A stretch of DNA of 64,000 bases, taken from positions 62,001 to 126,000 of the forward strand of contig CAJYYA010000012.1 in assembly GCA_913778905.1 (NCBI GenBank). Reading direction: 5' to 3'. Under the pieces are notes generated by a model. That model worked only from the letters and a program-made list of their open reading frames with translations, ran no database searches and was not told the DNA's origin. Positions 25,516 to 33,294 of this stretch are shown piece after piece; position 1 is the first letter of the stretch; every line of letters begins with the position of its first letter. Origin of the DNA: an uncultured Naasia sp. (GTDB lineage Bacteria > Actinomycetota > Actinomycetes > Actinomycetales > Microbacteriaceae). The translations under genes were made by a program, and so were the position numbers.

Positions 25516-25980
25516 TCAGCGGCGGGCGAACTCCAGTGGCGCCTCGACGTAGGGCTCCCAGGCGACGCGTTGCGCGTCGGTGATCCGCTCGGGACGACCG
25601 GTCTTCGATCCGACCATCACGAGGGTCGTCGCGGCCTGCGCGAACTTCAGGCGCGGTTCCACCCCGGCAGGCGAATAGATCTCGTAGCAGAGCTTGAGGC
25701 TCGCTCCCCCGAGGTGACCGATCCACAGCTCGATCTCGAGCGGCGAACGCGTGTACGGGATCGGGAGCAGGTATTCGACTTCCTGGCGGGCGATGAGAGT
25801 CATGGTGTCCGCGCCGGGGCGACCGTCGAGCACCGCGGTCGCCGAAGCCGACTCGTCGTCGCTGGCCCAGAACGCTTCGATGCGCGCCTCCTCGAGCAGG
25901 CGCAGAAGCTCGGCGTTGTTGACGTGCTGATAGGCGTCGAAGTCGCTCCAGCGGAGTCGGATCGGAACAGTCAGTCGCAT
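25516..25980 (-). CDS. Acyl-CoA thioesterase of the single hot-dog (YbgC/4HBT) type
   Basis: This 154-residue protein has the 4HBT motif RWSDFDAYQHVNNAELLR, with the catalytic Asp followed by His-Val-Asn-Asn, and the beta strands expected for a small hot-dog thioesterase. It should hydrolyse an acyl-CoA in the cytoplasm; the substrate is not evident. It starts at the ATG at 25980; in-frame starts further upstream lie inside the ettA terminator. It stands alone downstream of that terminator. Confidence 0.9.
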   Translation of the reverse strand: MRLTVPIRLRWSDFDAYQHVNNAELLRLLEEARIEAFWASDDESASATAVLDGRPGADTMTLIARQEVEYLLPIPYTRSPLEIELWIGHLGGASLKLCYEIYSPAGVEPRLKFAQAATTLVMVGSKTGRPERITDAQRVAWEPYVEAPLEFARR

Positions 25981-26032
25981 CCCTTCATCCTGCCTCCTCG
26001 CCCGACGTTCGGCGTTCCGTACCGGAACGAAG

Positions 26033-26077
26033 AAACCGCACGTTCCGGCGAGGGTCACTCGCCGGAACGTGCGGTTT
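26033..26077 (-). terminator. Strong intrinsic terminator after ettA
   Basis: A perfect 20-bp stem (26033-26052 with 26058-26077) and a 5-nt loop are followed on the minus strand by TTTCTTCG. It lies 17 bp after the ettA stop and is the clearest Rho-independent terminator in the window. Confidence 0.92.
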
Positions 26078-26094
26078 GTGCCGGAATATCCGAC

Positions 26095-27777
26095 CTAGTC
26101 GCGGGTGAGCTTGCGGTAGGTCATGCGGCTCGGCTTCGCGGCGTCGGGGCCGAGGCGCTCGATCTTGTTCTCCTCGTACGCCGCGAAGTTGCCCTCGAAC
26201 CAGTACCAGTTGGCCGGATCCTCGGGGGTGCCCTCGTAGGCGAGGATGTGGGTCGCGATCCGGTCGAGGAACCACCGGTCGTGCGTGATGACCACGGCAC
26301 AACCCGGGAACTCGAGCAGAGCGTTCTCGAGGCTGCCCAGGGTCTCGACGTCCAGGTCGTTGGTGGGCTCGTCGAGGAGGAGCAGGTTGCCGCCCTGCTT
26401 GAGCGTCAGCGCCAGATTGAGGCGGTTGCGCTCACCACCGGAGAGCACCCCGGCCTTCTTCTGCTGATCCGGACCCTTGAAGCCGAACTGCGACACGTAG
26501 GCCCGCGACGGGATCTCCTGCTTGCCGACCTGGATGTAGTCGAGACCGTCGGAAACGACCTCCCACAGGTTCTTGTTCGGGTCGATGCCGCCGCGGCTCT
26601 GGTCGACGTACGAGATGTCGACCGTCTCGCCGATCTTCAGGTCGCCCGCGTCGAGCGGCTCGAAGCCGACGATGGTCTTGAAGAGGGTCGTCTTTCCGAC
26701 ACCGTTCGGGCCGATGACGCCGACGATTCCGTTGCGGGGAAGCGTGAACGACAGGTCGTCGATGAGCACGCGCTCTCCGAACGACTTGTGGAGCTTCTTC
26801 GCGTCGATGACCTGGGAACCGAGACGGGGACCGACGGGGATGACGATCTCCTCGAAGTCGAGCACCCTCGTCTTCTCGGCCTCCGCCGCCATCTCCTCGT
26901 AGCGAGCGAGACGGGCCTTCGACTTCGCCTGGCGGCCCTTCGCGTTCGAGCGGACCCAGTCGAGCTCGGTCGCGAGACGCTTCGCGAGCTTCTGATCCTT
27001 CTTGCCCTGCACGTCGAGACGTGCGGCCTTCTTCTCGAGATACGTCGAGTAGTTCCCCTCGTAGGGGTAGAGCTTGCCGCGGTCGACCTCGGCGATCCAC
27101 TCCGCGACGTTGTCGAGGAAGTACCGGTCGTGCGTGACGGCGAGGACGGCGCCCGGGTACTTCGACAGGAACTGCTCGAGCCAGAGCACTCTCTCGGCGT
27201 CGAGGTGGTTGGTGGGTTCGTCGAGGAGCAGGAGGTCGGGCTTCTGCAGCAGGAGCTTGGTCAGCGCCACGCGGCGCTTCTCACCGCCCGAGAGGGAGGT
27301 GACGGGCGAGTCACCCGGCGGGGTGCGCAGCGCGTCCATGGCCTGCTCGAGCTGCGAGTCGAGATCCCACGCGTCAGCGGCGTCGATGGCCTCCTGCAGG
27401 GTTCCCATCTCGGCGAGCAGGGTGTCGAAGTCGGCGTCGGGCTCGGCCATGAGGGCGGAGATCTCGTTGAAACGGTCGATCTTGCCCTTGATCTCGCCGA
27501 CGCCCTCCTGGACGTTCTCGAGAACGGTCTTCGACTCGTCGAGCTCGGGCTCCTGCATGAGGATGCCGACCGTGTAACCGGGGGTCAGTCGGGCCTCACC
27601 GTTGGACGGGGTGTCGAGTCCCGCCATGATCTTGAGGATGGTGGATTTTCCGGCGCCGTTGGGGCCGACGACACCGATCTTGGCGCCGGGCAGGAACGAC
27701 ATCGTGACGTCATCGAGGATCAGCTTGTCGCCGACCGCCTTGCGGGCGCGGACCATGGAATAGATGTATTCGGCCAT
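26095..27777 (-). CDS. ettA: Energy-dependent translational throttle protein EttA (ABC-F)
   Basis: This 560-residue protein carries two ABC domains in tandem and no membrane segments. The first has GPNGAGKST and LSGGEKRR, the second GPNGVGKTT and LSGGERNRLN, joined by the interdomain linker rich in Arg/Lys (around ARYEEMAAEAEK). The length and motifs fit EttA, which binds the ribosomal E site and gates translation according to the ATP/ADP ratio. A TAGAAT -10-like box (27784-27789, minus) sits 6 nt before the ATG, so the mRNA is probably leaderless. Confidence 0.95.
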   Translation of the reverse strand: MAEYIYSMVRARKAVGDKLILDDVTMSFLPGAKIGVVGPNGAGKSTILKIMAGLDTPSNGEARLTPGYTVGILMQEPELDESKTVLENVQEGVGEIKGKIDRFNEISALMAEPDADFDTLLAEMGTLQEAIDAADAWDLDSQLEQAMDALRTPPGDSPVTSLSGGEKRRVALTKLLLQKPDLLLLDEPTNHLDAERVLWLEQFLSKYPGAVLAVTHDRYFLDNVAEWIAEVDRGKLYPYEGNYSTYLEKKAARLDVQGKKDQKLAKRLATELDWVRSNAKGRQAKSKARLARYEEMAAEAEKTRVLDFEEIVIPVGPRLGSQVIDAKKLHKSFGERVLIDDLSFTLPRNGIVGVIGPNGVGKTTLFKTIVGFEPLDAGDLKIGETVDISYVDQSRGGIDPNKNLWEVVSDGLDYIQVGKQEIPSRAYVSQFGFKGPDQQKKAGVLSGGERNRLNLALTLKQGGNLLLLDEPTNDLDVETLGSLENALLEFPGCAVVITHDRWFLDRIATHILAYEGTPEDPANWYWFEGNFAAYEENKIERLGPDAAKPSRMTYRKLTRD

Positions 27778-27826
27778 TGGTCCATTCTAGGGAGCCGAGC
27801 CCGAACGCTCAGTTCGGCAGTGGGTC

Positions 27827-28339
27827 CTACCAGTCGATCTGACGTTGGTTTCCAATGAGGCATGCACCGGTGCCGATCGGCTTCGTGATGACCGTCGAGA
27901 ACGTACCCTGAGCATCGCCGGTGGTGGTCAAGGGATCGGTCTGCTTGGGGAAGAACTGCCCGACTAGGCACTCATCGCCGATCTTCACCGACCATGAGAT
28001 GGACGCGGCGAGGTATCCCTGCGGAGTCTCGTCGACGGTCAGCATCATCGCGCTCTTGTCGAAACCAACCGCTACCAGCGCGTCGATGAATTCTCGGCCA
28101 CGGGCGTCCGGGTTGGCCGCGACTTGCCTGGCGGCGTTGTCGAAAACGTACCGGTTGCCCGCGGCGCCCGCGCCGGGCTCGAAGCGTGAGGGGCCTGACG
28201 GCTGGGGCGTCGAACTGGTCTGAGGCGTGGACGATGCTTCTCCAGTCGGCTCCGGCGCCGGGGAAGGCGCTGTGCACCCCGTGAGTGCGACCGCTATTCC
28301 CACTGCCAGAGCTATCAAGCACGCGGCTGGTCTTCTCAC
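27827..28339 (-). CDS. Putative lipoprotein of unknown function
   Basis: This 170-residue protein has a lipoprotein signal peptide with lipobox ALTGC (Cys22), a Pro/Ser/Thr-rich spacer, and a C-terminal ~110-residue domain with two Cys residues (DECLVGQF and GTGACLIGNQ) that could form a disulfide. It probably resides on the outer face of the membrane. The GTG at 28339 has GAGGAG 4 bp upstream. I do not recognise the domain. It lies 49 bp upstream of ettA on the same strand, but the ettA promoter is in between. Confidence 0.75.
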   Translation of the reverse strand: MRRPAACLIALAVGIAVALTGCTAPSPAPEPTGEASSTPQTSSTPQPSGPSRFEPGAGAAGNRYVFDNAARQVAANPDARGREFIDALVAVGFDKSAMMLTVDETPQGYLAASISWSVKIGDECLVGQFFPKQTDPLTTTGDAQGTFSTVITKPIGTGACLIGNQRQIDW

Positions 28340-28395
28340 GAAACTCCTCGCTTGTCATTGCGCGAACCTCGGAGCCCGCGCATGCCACCGTACAA

Positions 28396-28433
28396 GGCGG
28401 GCCGCCATCTCAAGTCGAGACGCGCGACCCGCC
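28396..28433 (-). terminator. Hairpin after the 75-residue secreted-protein gene
   Basis: GGCGGG and CCCGCC outer arms enclose a nested TCTC/GAGA pair. The hairpin begins about 20 bp after the stop at 28455 and is followed on the minus strand by a short TTGT. A plausible terminator separating this gene from the lipoprotein gene. Confidence 0.5.
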
Positions 28434-28454
28434 CTGGCGAGTCAGGCCTCGAAG

Positions 28455-28682
28455 CTAGTTCCTTCTGGCGTCGATGAGGTAGCCGTAACCGGGGGTGTAT
28501 TCGCAATTCCTGATGATCGTCCAGCCGTCAGCCCGGTACGCATTCGCGGCCGCTCGGCACTGAGAGGAAGTCGGGTAATAGCCGCCGGCATACTGCACGG
28601 CCTGTGCGGGTGCCGCTACCCCGACAGCCATCCCGGCAGCCACAACGACGGCAGCAATCGCTCCCTTGAAAGTCGTTCTCAT
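28455..28682 (-). CDS. Small secreted protein, 75 residues
   Basis: It has a signal peptide (about 1-27, ending APAQA) followed by only ~48 residues with two Cys, several Tyr and Gly, and one clear helix-like stretch (SSQCRAAANAYRADGW). The two cysteines could form a disulfide. The ATG at 28682 has GGGGAAG upstream. No known family is recognised; small, Tyr/Gly-rich exported proteins of this kind are common in actinobacteria. Confidence 0.65.
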   Translation of the reverse strand: MRTTFKGAIAAVVVAAGMAVGVAAPAQAVQYAGGYYPTSSQCRAAANAYRADGWTIIRNCEYTPGYGYLIDARRN

Positions 28683-28823
28683 ATCTATCTTCCCCCTGTG
28701 CTTATGTTGATGTCGGAGTCTGGCCGACACCAACACACTGAACTCCCGACAACTGAGGCGCAAGGGGGGGGCATGAGAGTTGGGGCGCCACCGCCGGGCG
28801 AACCCGCAAGATGATGCCCATCG

Positions 28824-29288
28824 TCAGAATGGCGCGTCGGCGAGTTCCGGCGAGGTCGCCCAGTCGTTCCGCGACCCTCCTGCCACCGCACCCTGGGGCG
28901 CGACGGCCGAAGCGTCCGCCGACGTCGCCCGGGCGGTGAAGGCGGAGGCGCCGCGACGCAGGTCGTGTCCGATCGAGTCGGCGTGGATGGTCGGCGTGAT
29001 CCTCTCGCGACCCGACGAGTCGGTCCAACTGTCGAGCTCGAGGCGCCCCTGGATGATCAGCGGTTGGCCCTTTGCGACGCTCTCGAGCACGTTGTCGCCC
29101 AGTGCCCGCCACGCCTTGACCGTGTACCAGTTGGTCTCCGACTCGACCCAGGCTCGCGTGGTCTCATCGAACCGAGAGTCCCGGGTCGCGAACCGGAAGG
29201 TGACGGGAGCCGCCGTCCCCGCTCCATCCCTCGTCACCCGCTGCGGATCGGTCGCCGCCCGCCCCATGACCGTGATTCGTTCCTGCAT
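28824..29288 (-). CDS. Single-stranded DNA-binding protein, short paralogue
   Basis: This 154-residue protein has an N-terminal OB fold typical of SSB (MQERITVMGRAATDPQ; NWYTVKAWRALGDNVLESVAKGQPLIIQGRLE). It then has a short linker and ends in ELADAPF, a weak version of the acidic DDIPF-type tip that recruits partner proteins. It lacks the long Gly-rich linker of the main actinobacterial SSB, so it is probably a second SSB used in special conditions such as repair or competence (inference). The ATG at 29288 was chosen over longer low-complexity starts. Confidence 0.85.
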   Translation of the reverse strand: MQERITVMGRAATDPQRVTRDGAGTAAPVTFRFATRDSRFDETTRAWVESETNWYTVKAWRALGDNVLESVAKGQPLIIQGRLELDSWTDSSGRERITPTIHADSIGHDLRRGASAFTARATSADASAVAPQGAVAGGSRNDWATSPELADAPF

Positions 29289-29437
29289 GACTGTCGCTCC
29301 TTCGCTCGTCGCCTGTCCCCGCGGGGACGATGGGTGCAGCGGCCGCGGGCGCGTCGAGGACAATCTGTGCCGGACACCCCTCGCGTCCGCGGCCCTGCGT
29401 CGCCGAGTCTGGCTCGCGCCGTTCCGCCCGGAACGAA

Positions 29438-29476
29438 GAAGACCCCCATCGGTGGGGTGCACCGGCGAGGGTCTTC
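29438..29476 (-). terminator. Terminator after the 72-residue gene
   Basis: Outer arms GAAGACCC/GGGTCTTC and an inner CGGTG/CACCG pair form a nested hairpin, followed on the minus strand by TTCTTCGTTCC. It begins 22 bp past the stop at 29499 and separates that gene from the SSB paralogue. Confidence 0.7.
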
Positions 29477-29498
29477 ATGGGGAGGAGACGGCGAGGGG

Positions 29499-29717
29499 TC
29501 AGTGCTCCTCGAACGTCACGTCCCCCGGCCGCTGAGTGGTCACGGCGCGTTTGGCGATCTCGATGGTCTCGTAGACCCCGTGATAGTCCTGGCGACCCAG
29601 GAATCGGACGGCGTACCCGTCGTCGATCGCGTGAATCGACGCGATCGCGCCGTTCTCACCGAACGCGACCCAGGTCTTGCGGATGCGCGGCTCGGTCGTG
29701 GTTGCTGAATCGGTCAT
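29499..29717 (-). CDS. Small conserved-looking protein, 72 residues
   Basis: A soluble 72-residue protein of unknown function. A core of short beta strands (KTWVAFGENGAIASIHAI; YAVRFLGRQDYHGVY) is followed by an amphipathic helix (ETIEIAKRAVTTQ). The ATG at 29717 has AGGAGCAGGT just upstream, a strong ribosome site. It follows msrA by 67 bp on the same strand and may be co-transcribed with it. A terminator follows. Confidence 0.65.
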   Translation of the reverse strand: MTDSATTTEPRIRKTWVAFGENGAIASIHAIDDGYAVRFLGRQDYHGVYETIEIAKRAVTTQRPGDVTFEEH

Positions 29718-29784
29718 ACCTGCTCCTTCGAAGGCACTTCTCGAGAGCCCGGCGAGATGCCGCAGGGCCCCGTTGTCTGGGAGC

Positions 29785-30312
29785 CTACGCCGCCTTGATG
29801 TACTGGGCGTAGCCCTTTCGGACCTTGTTGACCTTGGGCACAGCAACCGCCATGCAATAGCCCTGGTTGGGGTTCTTGGCGAAGAAGTCCTGGTGGTACT
29901 CCTCGGCGTCGAAATACTCGCCGAGCGGGGCGATCTCGGTGACGATCGTGCCGTCCCAGATCTCGGCGGCCCGCGCGGCGGCCGCCTCGAAGAGCTGCTT
30001 CTGCTCATGGTCGGCGTAGTACATGGCCGACCGGTACTGGGTGCCGACGTCGTTGCCCTGGCGGTTCAGCTGACGCGGGTCGTGCAGCGTGAAGAAGACG
30101 TCCAGGATGATCTCGCGCGGGATCACGTCGGGGTCGAAGGTGACGGCCACGGCTTCGGCGTGCCCGGTCGCTCCGGTGCAGACGGCCTCGTAGGAAGGGT
30201 TGGGGGTGCGGCCGCCTGTGTAGCCCGAGACGACATCGGAGACGCCCTCCAGGGTGCGATACACCGCATCGAGGCACCAGAAGCATCCACCGGCGAGAAC
30301 GAAGGTCTCCAC
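29785..30312 (-). CDS. msrA: Peptide methionine (S)-S-oxide reductase MsrA
   Basis: The protein has the MsrA signature GGCFWC near its N-terminus (catalytic Cys10, resolving Cys13), followed by VVSGYTGG, HAEAVAV and the C-terminal NQGYCMAV with another Cys. It reduces methionine-S-sulfoxide using thioredoxin. I chose GTG at 30312 (175 residues) because AAAGGAA lies 8 nt upstream; the ATG at 30330 has no ribosome site and contains that AAAGGAA within its own codons. It is divergent from the aldo/keto reductase gene. Confidence 0.93.
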   Translation of the reverse strand: METFVLAGGCFWCLDAVYRTLEGVSDVVSGYTGGRTPNPSYEAVCTGATGHAEAVAVTFDPDVIPREIILDVFFTLHDPRQLNRQGNDVGTQYRSAMYYADHEQKQLFEAAAARAAEIWDGTIVTEIAPLGEYFDAEEYHQDFFAKNPNQGYCMAVAVPKVNKVRKGYAQYIKAA

Positions 30313-30471
30313 GTCGCGTATTCCTTTCATCGCACGGGCGGCTCTCTGCCCACCCGGTTCACTCGCCGCGAGAGGTCCGCGGCGCGTTCTACATCCAACC
30401 GTGACAGCGGGTCACGCATTCCATGCAGAGGAGCCTGAAGAGTCGCGCGCCCGATCACTAGCATGGCGAGA

Positions 30472-31476
30472 GTGACATACCTCGCTGACGAGAACCGGTA
30501 CACCAGCCTCCATTACCGCCGCGTGGGCCGCAGCGGTCTCCTGCTGCCGCCCCTGTCCCTCGGTCTGTGGCACAACTTCGGAGACACCCGCTCCATCGAA
30601 TCGCAGCGCGCGATCGTCCGCCGGGCGTTCGACCGCGGCATCACCCACTTCGACCTCGCGAACAACTACGGTCCGCCCTACGGATCCGCCGAGACGAACT
30701 TCGGCCGTCTCCTCCGCGAAGACCTGTCCCCCTACCGCGACGAGATCATCGTGTCGACGAAGGCCGGCTACGACATGTGGCCGGGTCCCTACGGCGACCA
30801 CGGCTCGCGCAAGTACCTGCTGTCGTCACTCGATCAGAGCCTCGACCGCATGGGTCTCGACTACGTCGACATCTTCTACCACCACCGACCCGATCCCGAG
30901 ACGCCCATCGAGGAGACCGCGGGCGCGCTCGCGACAGCCGTCACCAGCGGACGGGCGCTCTATGTCGGCGTCTCCAACTACGACCCGGCCCAGACCGAGG
31001 CCATGGTCGCCGCGCTGGCCGAGCACAAGATCCCGCTGCTCATCCACCAGCCCCGCTACTCCATGTTCGATCGCACGCCCGAGCAGGGCCTGCTGCCCGT
31101 GCTGAAGGAGAACGGCGTCGGCTCGATCGTCTTCTCTCCGCTCGCGCAGGGCCTCCTCACCAACCGTTACCTGGACGGGTCGATCCCCAGCGACTCGCGG
31201 GCGGCGACCAGCCGGTTCCTGTCGGAGGACAAGATCGACGGCACGTATCTGGAACGGGCTCGGGCTCTCAACGACATCGCGGCGGGACGCGGGCAGACCC
31301 TCGCGCAGCTCGCGCTCCTCTGGGTGCTGCGCCGTGAAGAGGTCACCTCGGCGCTCATCGGGGCCTCGAGCACCGCGCAGCTCGACGAGAACCTCGCCGC
31401 GCTGGACGGCGAGCCGCTGAGCGACGACGAGATCGCGGCGATCGATCCTCTGGCCGTTCACGGCACCAGCCGCTGA
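30472..31476 (+). CDS. Aldo/keto reductase (YghZ/Kv-beta-like)
   Basis: With a start at the GTG at 30472 the protein has 334 residues and begins MTYLADENRY, as expected for the YghZ group. The catalytic tetrad is visible: Asp61 and Tyr66 (DLANNYG), Lys97 (VSTKAG) and His in IFYHHRPD. NADPH-dependent reduction of aldehydes such as methylglyoxal is the usual role. A TAGCAT -10-like box at 30459-30464 lies 7 nt before the GTG, suggesting a leaderless mRNA. An ATG at 30463 overlaps that box and is less likely to be the start. Confidence 0.9.
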   Translation: MTYLADENRYTSLHYRRVGRSGLLLPPLSLGLWHNFGDTRSIESQRAIVRRAFDRGITHFDLANNYGPPYGSAETNFGRLLREDLSPYRDEIIVSTKAGYDMWPGPYGDHGSRKYLLSSLDQSLDRMGLDYVDIFYHHRPDPETPIEETAGALATAVTSGRALYVGVSNYDPAQTEAMVAALAEHKIPLLIHQPRYSMFDRTPEQGLLPVLKENGVGSIVFSPLAQGLLTNRYLDGSIPSDSRAATSRFLSEDKIDGTYLERARALNDIAAGRGQTLAQLALLWVLRREEVTSALIGASSTAQLDENLAALDGEPLSDDEIAAIDPLAVHGTSR

Positions 31477-31579
31477 GGGCGCCGGCGGGCTCGCGACGCG
31501 GGAGGCCGTGTCGGAGGTCGTCCCTAACGTGATGTCAGGTCGCGGATCCACCGCGACGGATGTCCGCAGGAGGCACACG

Positions 31580-31840
31580 ATGTCGGTCAGCACCTCGATC
31601 CCTTCCCTCGCCCCCGTCCGCGGGAGCATCGGCGCGGGTCTGTCGTTCTCGCAGCTCAACAACGGCCTCTGGCGGATCACGCGCGCCGACGGCTCGGTGC
31701 TCGGATACGTCGAGCAACCCACGGCCGGATCGGCGGGCGGCTACACCGCCAAGCGCCTCTCCCCCGACCGCCGCTCGTTCCGGGTGGTCGGTGAGTTCCG
31801 GACCTTCGAGGATGCGCTCGCGTCGTTGCGCTTCTCGTGA
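31580..31840 (+). CDS. Small protein of unknown function, 86 residues
   Basis: Soluble and Ser/Arg-rich, with strands FSQLNNGLWRITRADGSVLGYVEQ and FRVVGEFRTFEDALASL. The layout of strands followed by a short helix is like that of the 72-residue protein at 29499. The ATG at 31580 has AGGAGG 6 bp upstream. No family is recognised. It sits alone between the aldo/keto reductase and a membrane-protein gene. Confidence 0.6.
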   Translation: MSVSTSIPSLAPVRGSIGAGLSFSQLNNGLWRITRADGSVLGYVEQPTAGSAGGYTAKRLSPDRRSFRVVGEFRTFEDALASLRFS

Positions 31841-31993
31841 CGCCCACCCGTCCCGACGCATGTCGGTCGGCGCCGGTGGGCGCTCCGCTGCATCCGGACC
31901 GGTATCGAGGCGTAAAGGTCGCGCGATCAGCGATTCCTGAGACTCGCGCGGGTCGTCACGGCCTCCGCGCGCCGCGTGGGTATAGTCCGGCGC

Positions 31994-32797
31994 ATGCAGT
32001 GGAACGACATGGTCGACTGGGCAACCTCGAGCGCCGGTGAGCGCATCCTCCTCGGAGCGGTGATCCCGTTCATCGCGATCGTCATCGGCGCCGTCGTCGC
32101 CGCGCTCATCGCGCGCGGCGCCATCAAACGCCTCCTTCGCGATCGCGATCGCGAGGCCAAGGCGGCCGCCGTCTCGTCGCTGATCGACGCGGCGCGCCAG
32201 GCATCCAACTGGAACTCGCTCACCCCGCAGGAGCAGGCCATCGCCGACCGTACGGCGACGACCGCCGACATCCACCTGCGCCTCCTGCCCATAGCGGGTG
32301 CCGCGACCGCAGCCAATTGGGCCGGTCACGAGATCACGCAGTTCAAGCGCGCGTCCGCCACCTACTCGGTGCAGTTCGACGGGCCCCTGGCCGAGTTCCG
32401 CGACCGGCTCCTCGACTGGCAGAAGCACCCGCGTCGCGCGCGCAAGATCTTCGAGAGCGACCTCAGCCGGTGGGACGCCGAGATGTCGCGCGAGCAGGGT
32501 GAGCTGCAGGCGCAGCAGGACGCCTGGGTCGCACAGCAGCACTCCGAGCGCTACAGCTCCTCGTCCGCGAAGCCGACGCAGACTCCCCCGACGCAGTCGG
32601 CGGCCCGCCCGGCGTCGAATGCTGCAGCGACTGCGCCGGCCCCGGCTCCGGCGCAGCGCACCTCCTCTCCGCTCGAGTCGGAGTCCCGCACCCCCACCAC
32701 CGCACTGGGTACCGTCCAGCAGCCCTCCGACGGCGGCGAGGCCTTCGTTCCCGTACCGGCCAGCGCGCGTCCGCGTCAGGCCGTCACGACCGACTGA
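31994..32797 (+). CDS. Single-pass membrane protein with disordered C-terminus
   Basis: This 267-residue protein has one N-terminal membrane helix (about 19-42: LGAVIPFIAIVIGAVVAALI), a basic stretch, a helical region to about 180, and a Pro/Ala/Ser/Thr-rich tail. The helical region resembles unnamed actinobacterial membrane-bound proteins; no enzyme motif is seen. A TATAGT -10 box at 31981-31986 stands 7 nt before the ATG and there is no ribosome site, so the transcript is probably leaderless. Confidence 0.7.
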   Translation: MQWNDMVDWATSSAGERILLGAVIPFIAIVIGAVVAALIARGAIKRLLRDRDREAKAAAVSSLIDAARQASNWNSLTPQEQAIADRTATTADIHLRLLPIAGAATAANWAGHEITQFKRASATYSVQFDGPLAEFRDRLLDWQKHPRRARKIFESDLSRWDAEMSREQGELQAQQDAWVAQQHSERYSSSSAKPTQTPPTQSAARPASNAAATAPAPAPAQRTSSPLESESRTPTTALGTVQQPSDGGEAFVPVPASARPRQAVTTD

Positions 32798-32822
32798 CGG
32801 AGCGTTCTCTCTGAGCGAGATT

Positions 32823-32852
32823 GCATAGCCCGGCTATATAGCCGGGCTATGC
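32823..32852. promoter_or_regulatory. Perfect 30-bp palindrome on the marR promoter
   Basis: Each half contains GCATAGCCCGGCTA and the centre is TATA. It covers the TATGCT -10 box (32848-32853) and ends 7 bp before the GTG of the MarR gene, so it is the likely autoregulatory operator. Because TTTT follows it directly, it might also terminate transcription from the gene that ends at 32797. Confidence 0.75.
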
Positions 32853-32859
32853 TTTTGGT

Positions 32860-33294
32860 GTGAACGAGACAACACGCACCTTCCAATCCCTCGTCGTCTC
32901 GGCCCACCGCCTGACGCGCGTCGCCGCGCAGAGCAGCGGGGACCGTACCTCTCCCGCCATCTGGCGAACCCTGTCGATCCTCGAGAGCGACGGCCCCATG
33001 CGCCTGGGCGAGCTCGCATCGCAGAGCAGGGTCAGTCAGCCGACCATGAGCAAGATCGTGGCCGGGCTCGCCTCCGACGACCTCATCCGCCGCATCGCCG
33101 ACACGGATGACGCACGATCGTGGCTCATCGCCACGACGCCCAAGGGCCAGAAGCTGCTCGCCGACTGGCTCACCCGGGTCGCCGACGAGGCGTCGTCGAT
33201 GTTCGACGGTCTGTCCGACGAGGAGTGGTCGACTCTCTCCGCTGCCGCCGCCATCCTCGAGCGCGGGTTCGACTCCAAGCAGGTCGCCGCGTGA
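32860..33294 (+). CDS. MarR-family transcriptional regulator
   Basis: This 144-residue winged-helix regulator has the recognition-helix region (MRLGELASQSRVSQPTMSKIVAGL) and the wing segment (DDARSWLIATTPKG) of MarR proteins. MarR dimers usually repress their own operon and release DNA on binding a small phenolic or drug-like ligand. The GTG at 32860 is 7 bp after the palindrome and 6 nt after a TATGCT box, so the mRNA is likely leaderless. Its stop overlaps the start of the MFS gene (GTGA), so regulator and pump are co-translated. Confidence 0.93.
   Translation: MNETTRTFQSLVVSAHRLTRVAAQSSGDRTSPAIWRTLSILESDGPMRLGELASQSRVSQPTMSKIVAGLASDDLIRRIADTDDARSWLIATTPKGQKLLADWLTRVADEASSMFDGLSDEEWSTLSAAAAILERGFDSKQVAA

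Noticed and set aside
25471..27858. Very long open frame on the plus strand opposite ettA
   Set aside because: It mirrors the third-position GC bias of ettA, shows no family motif, and would cross the ettA terminator and the thioesterase gene.
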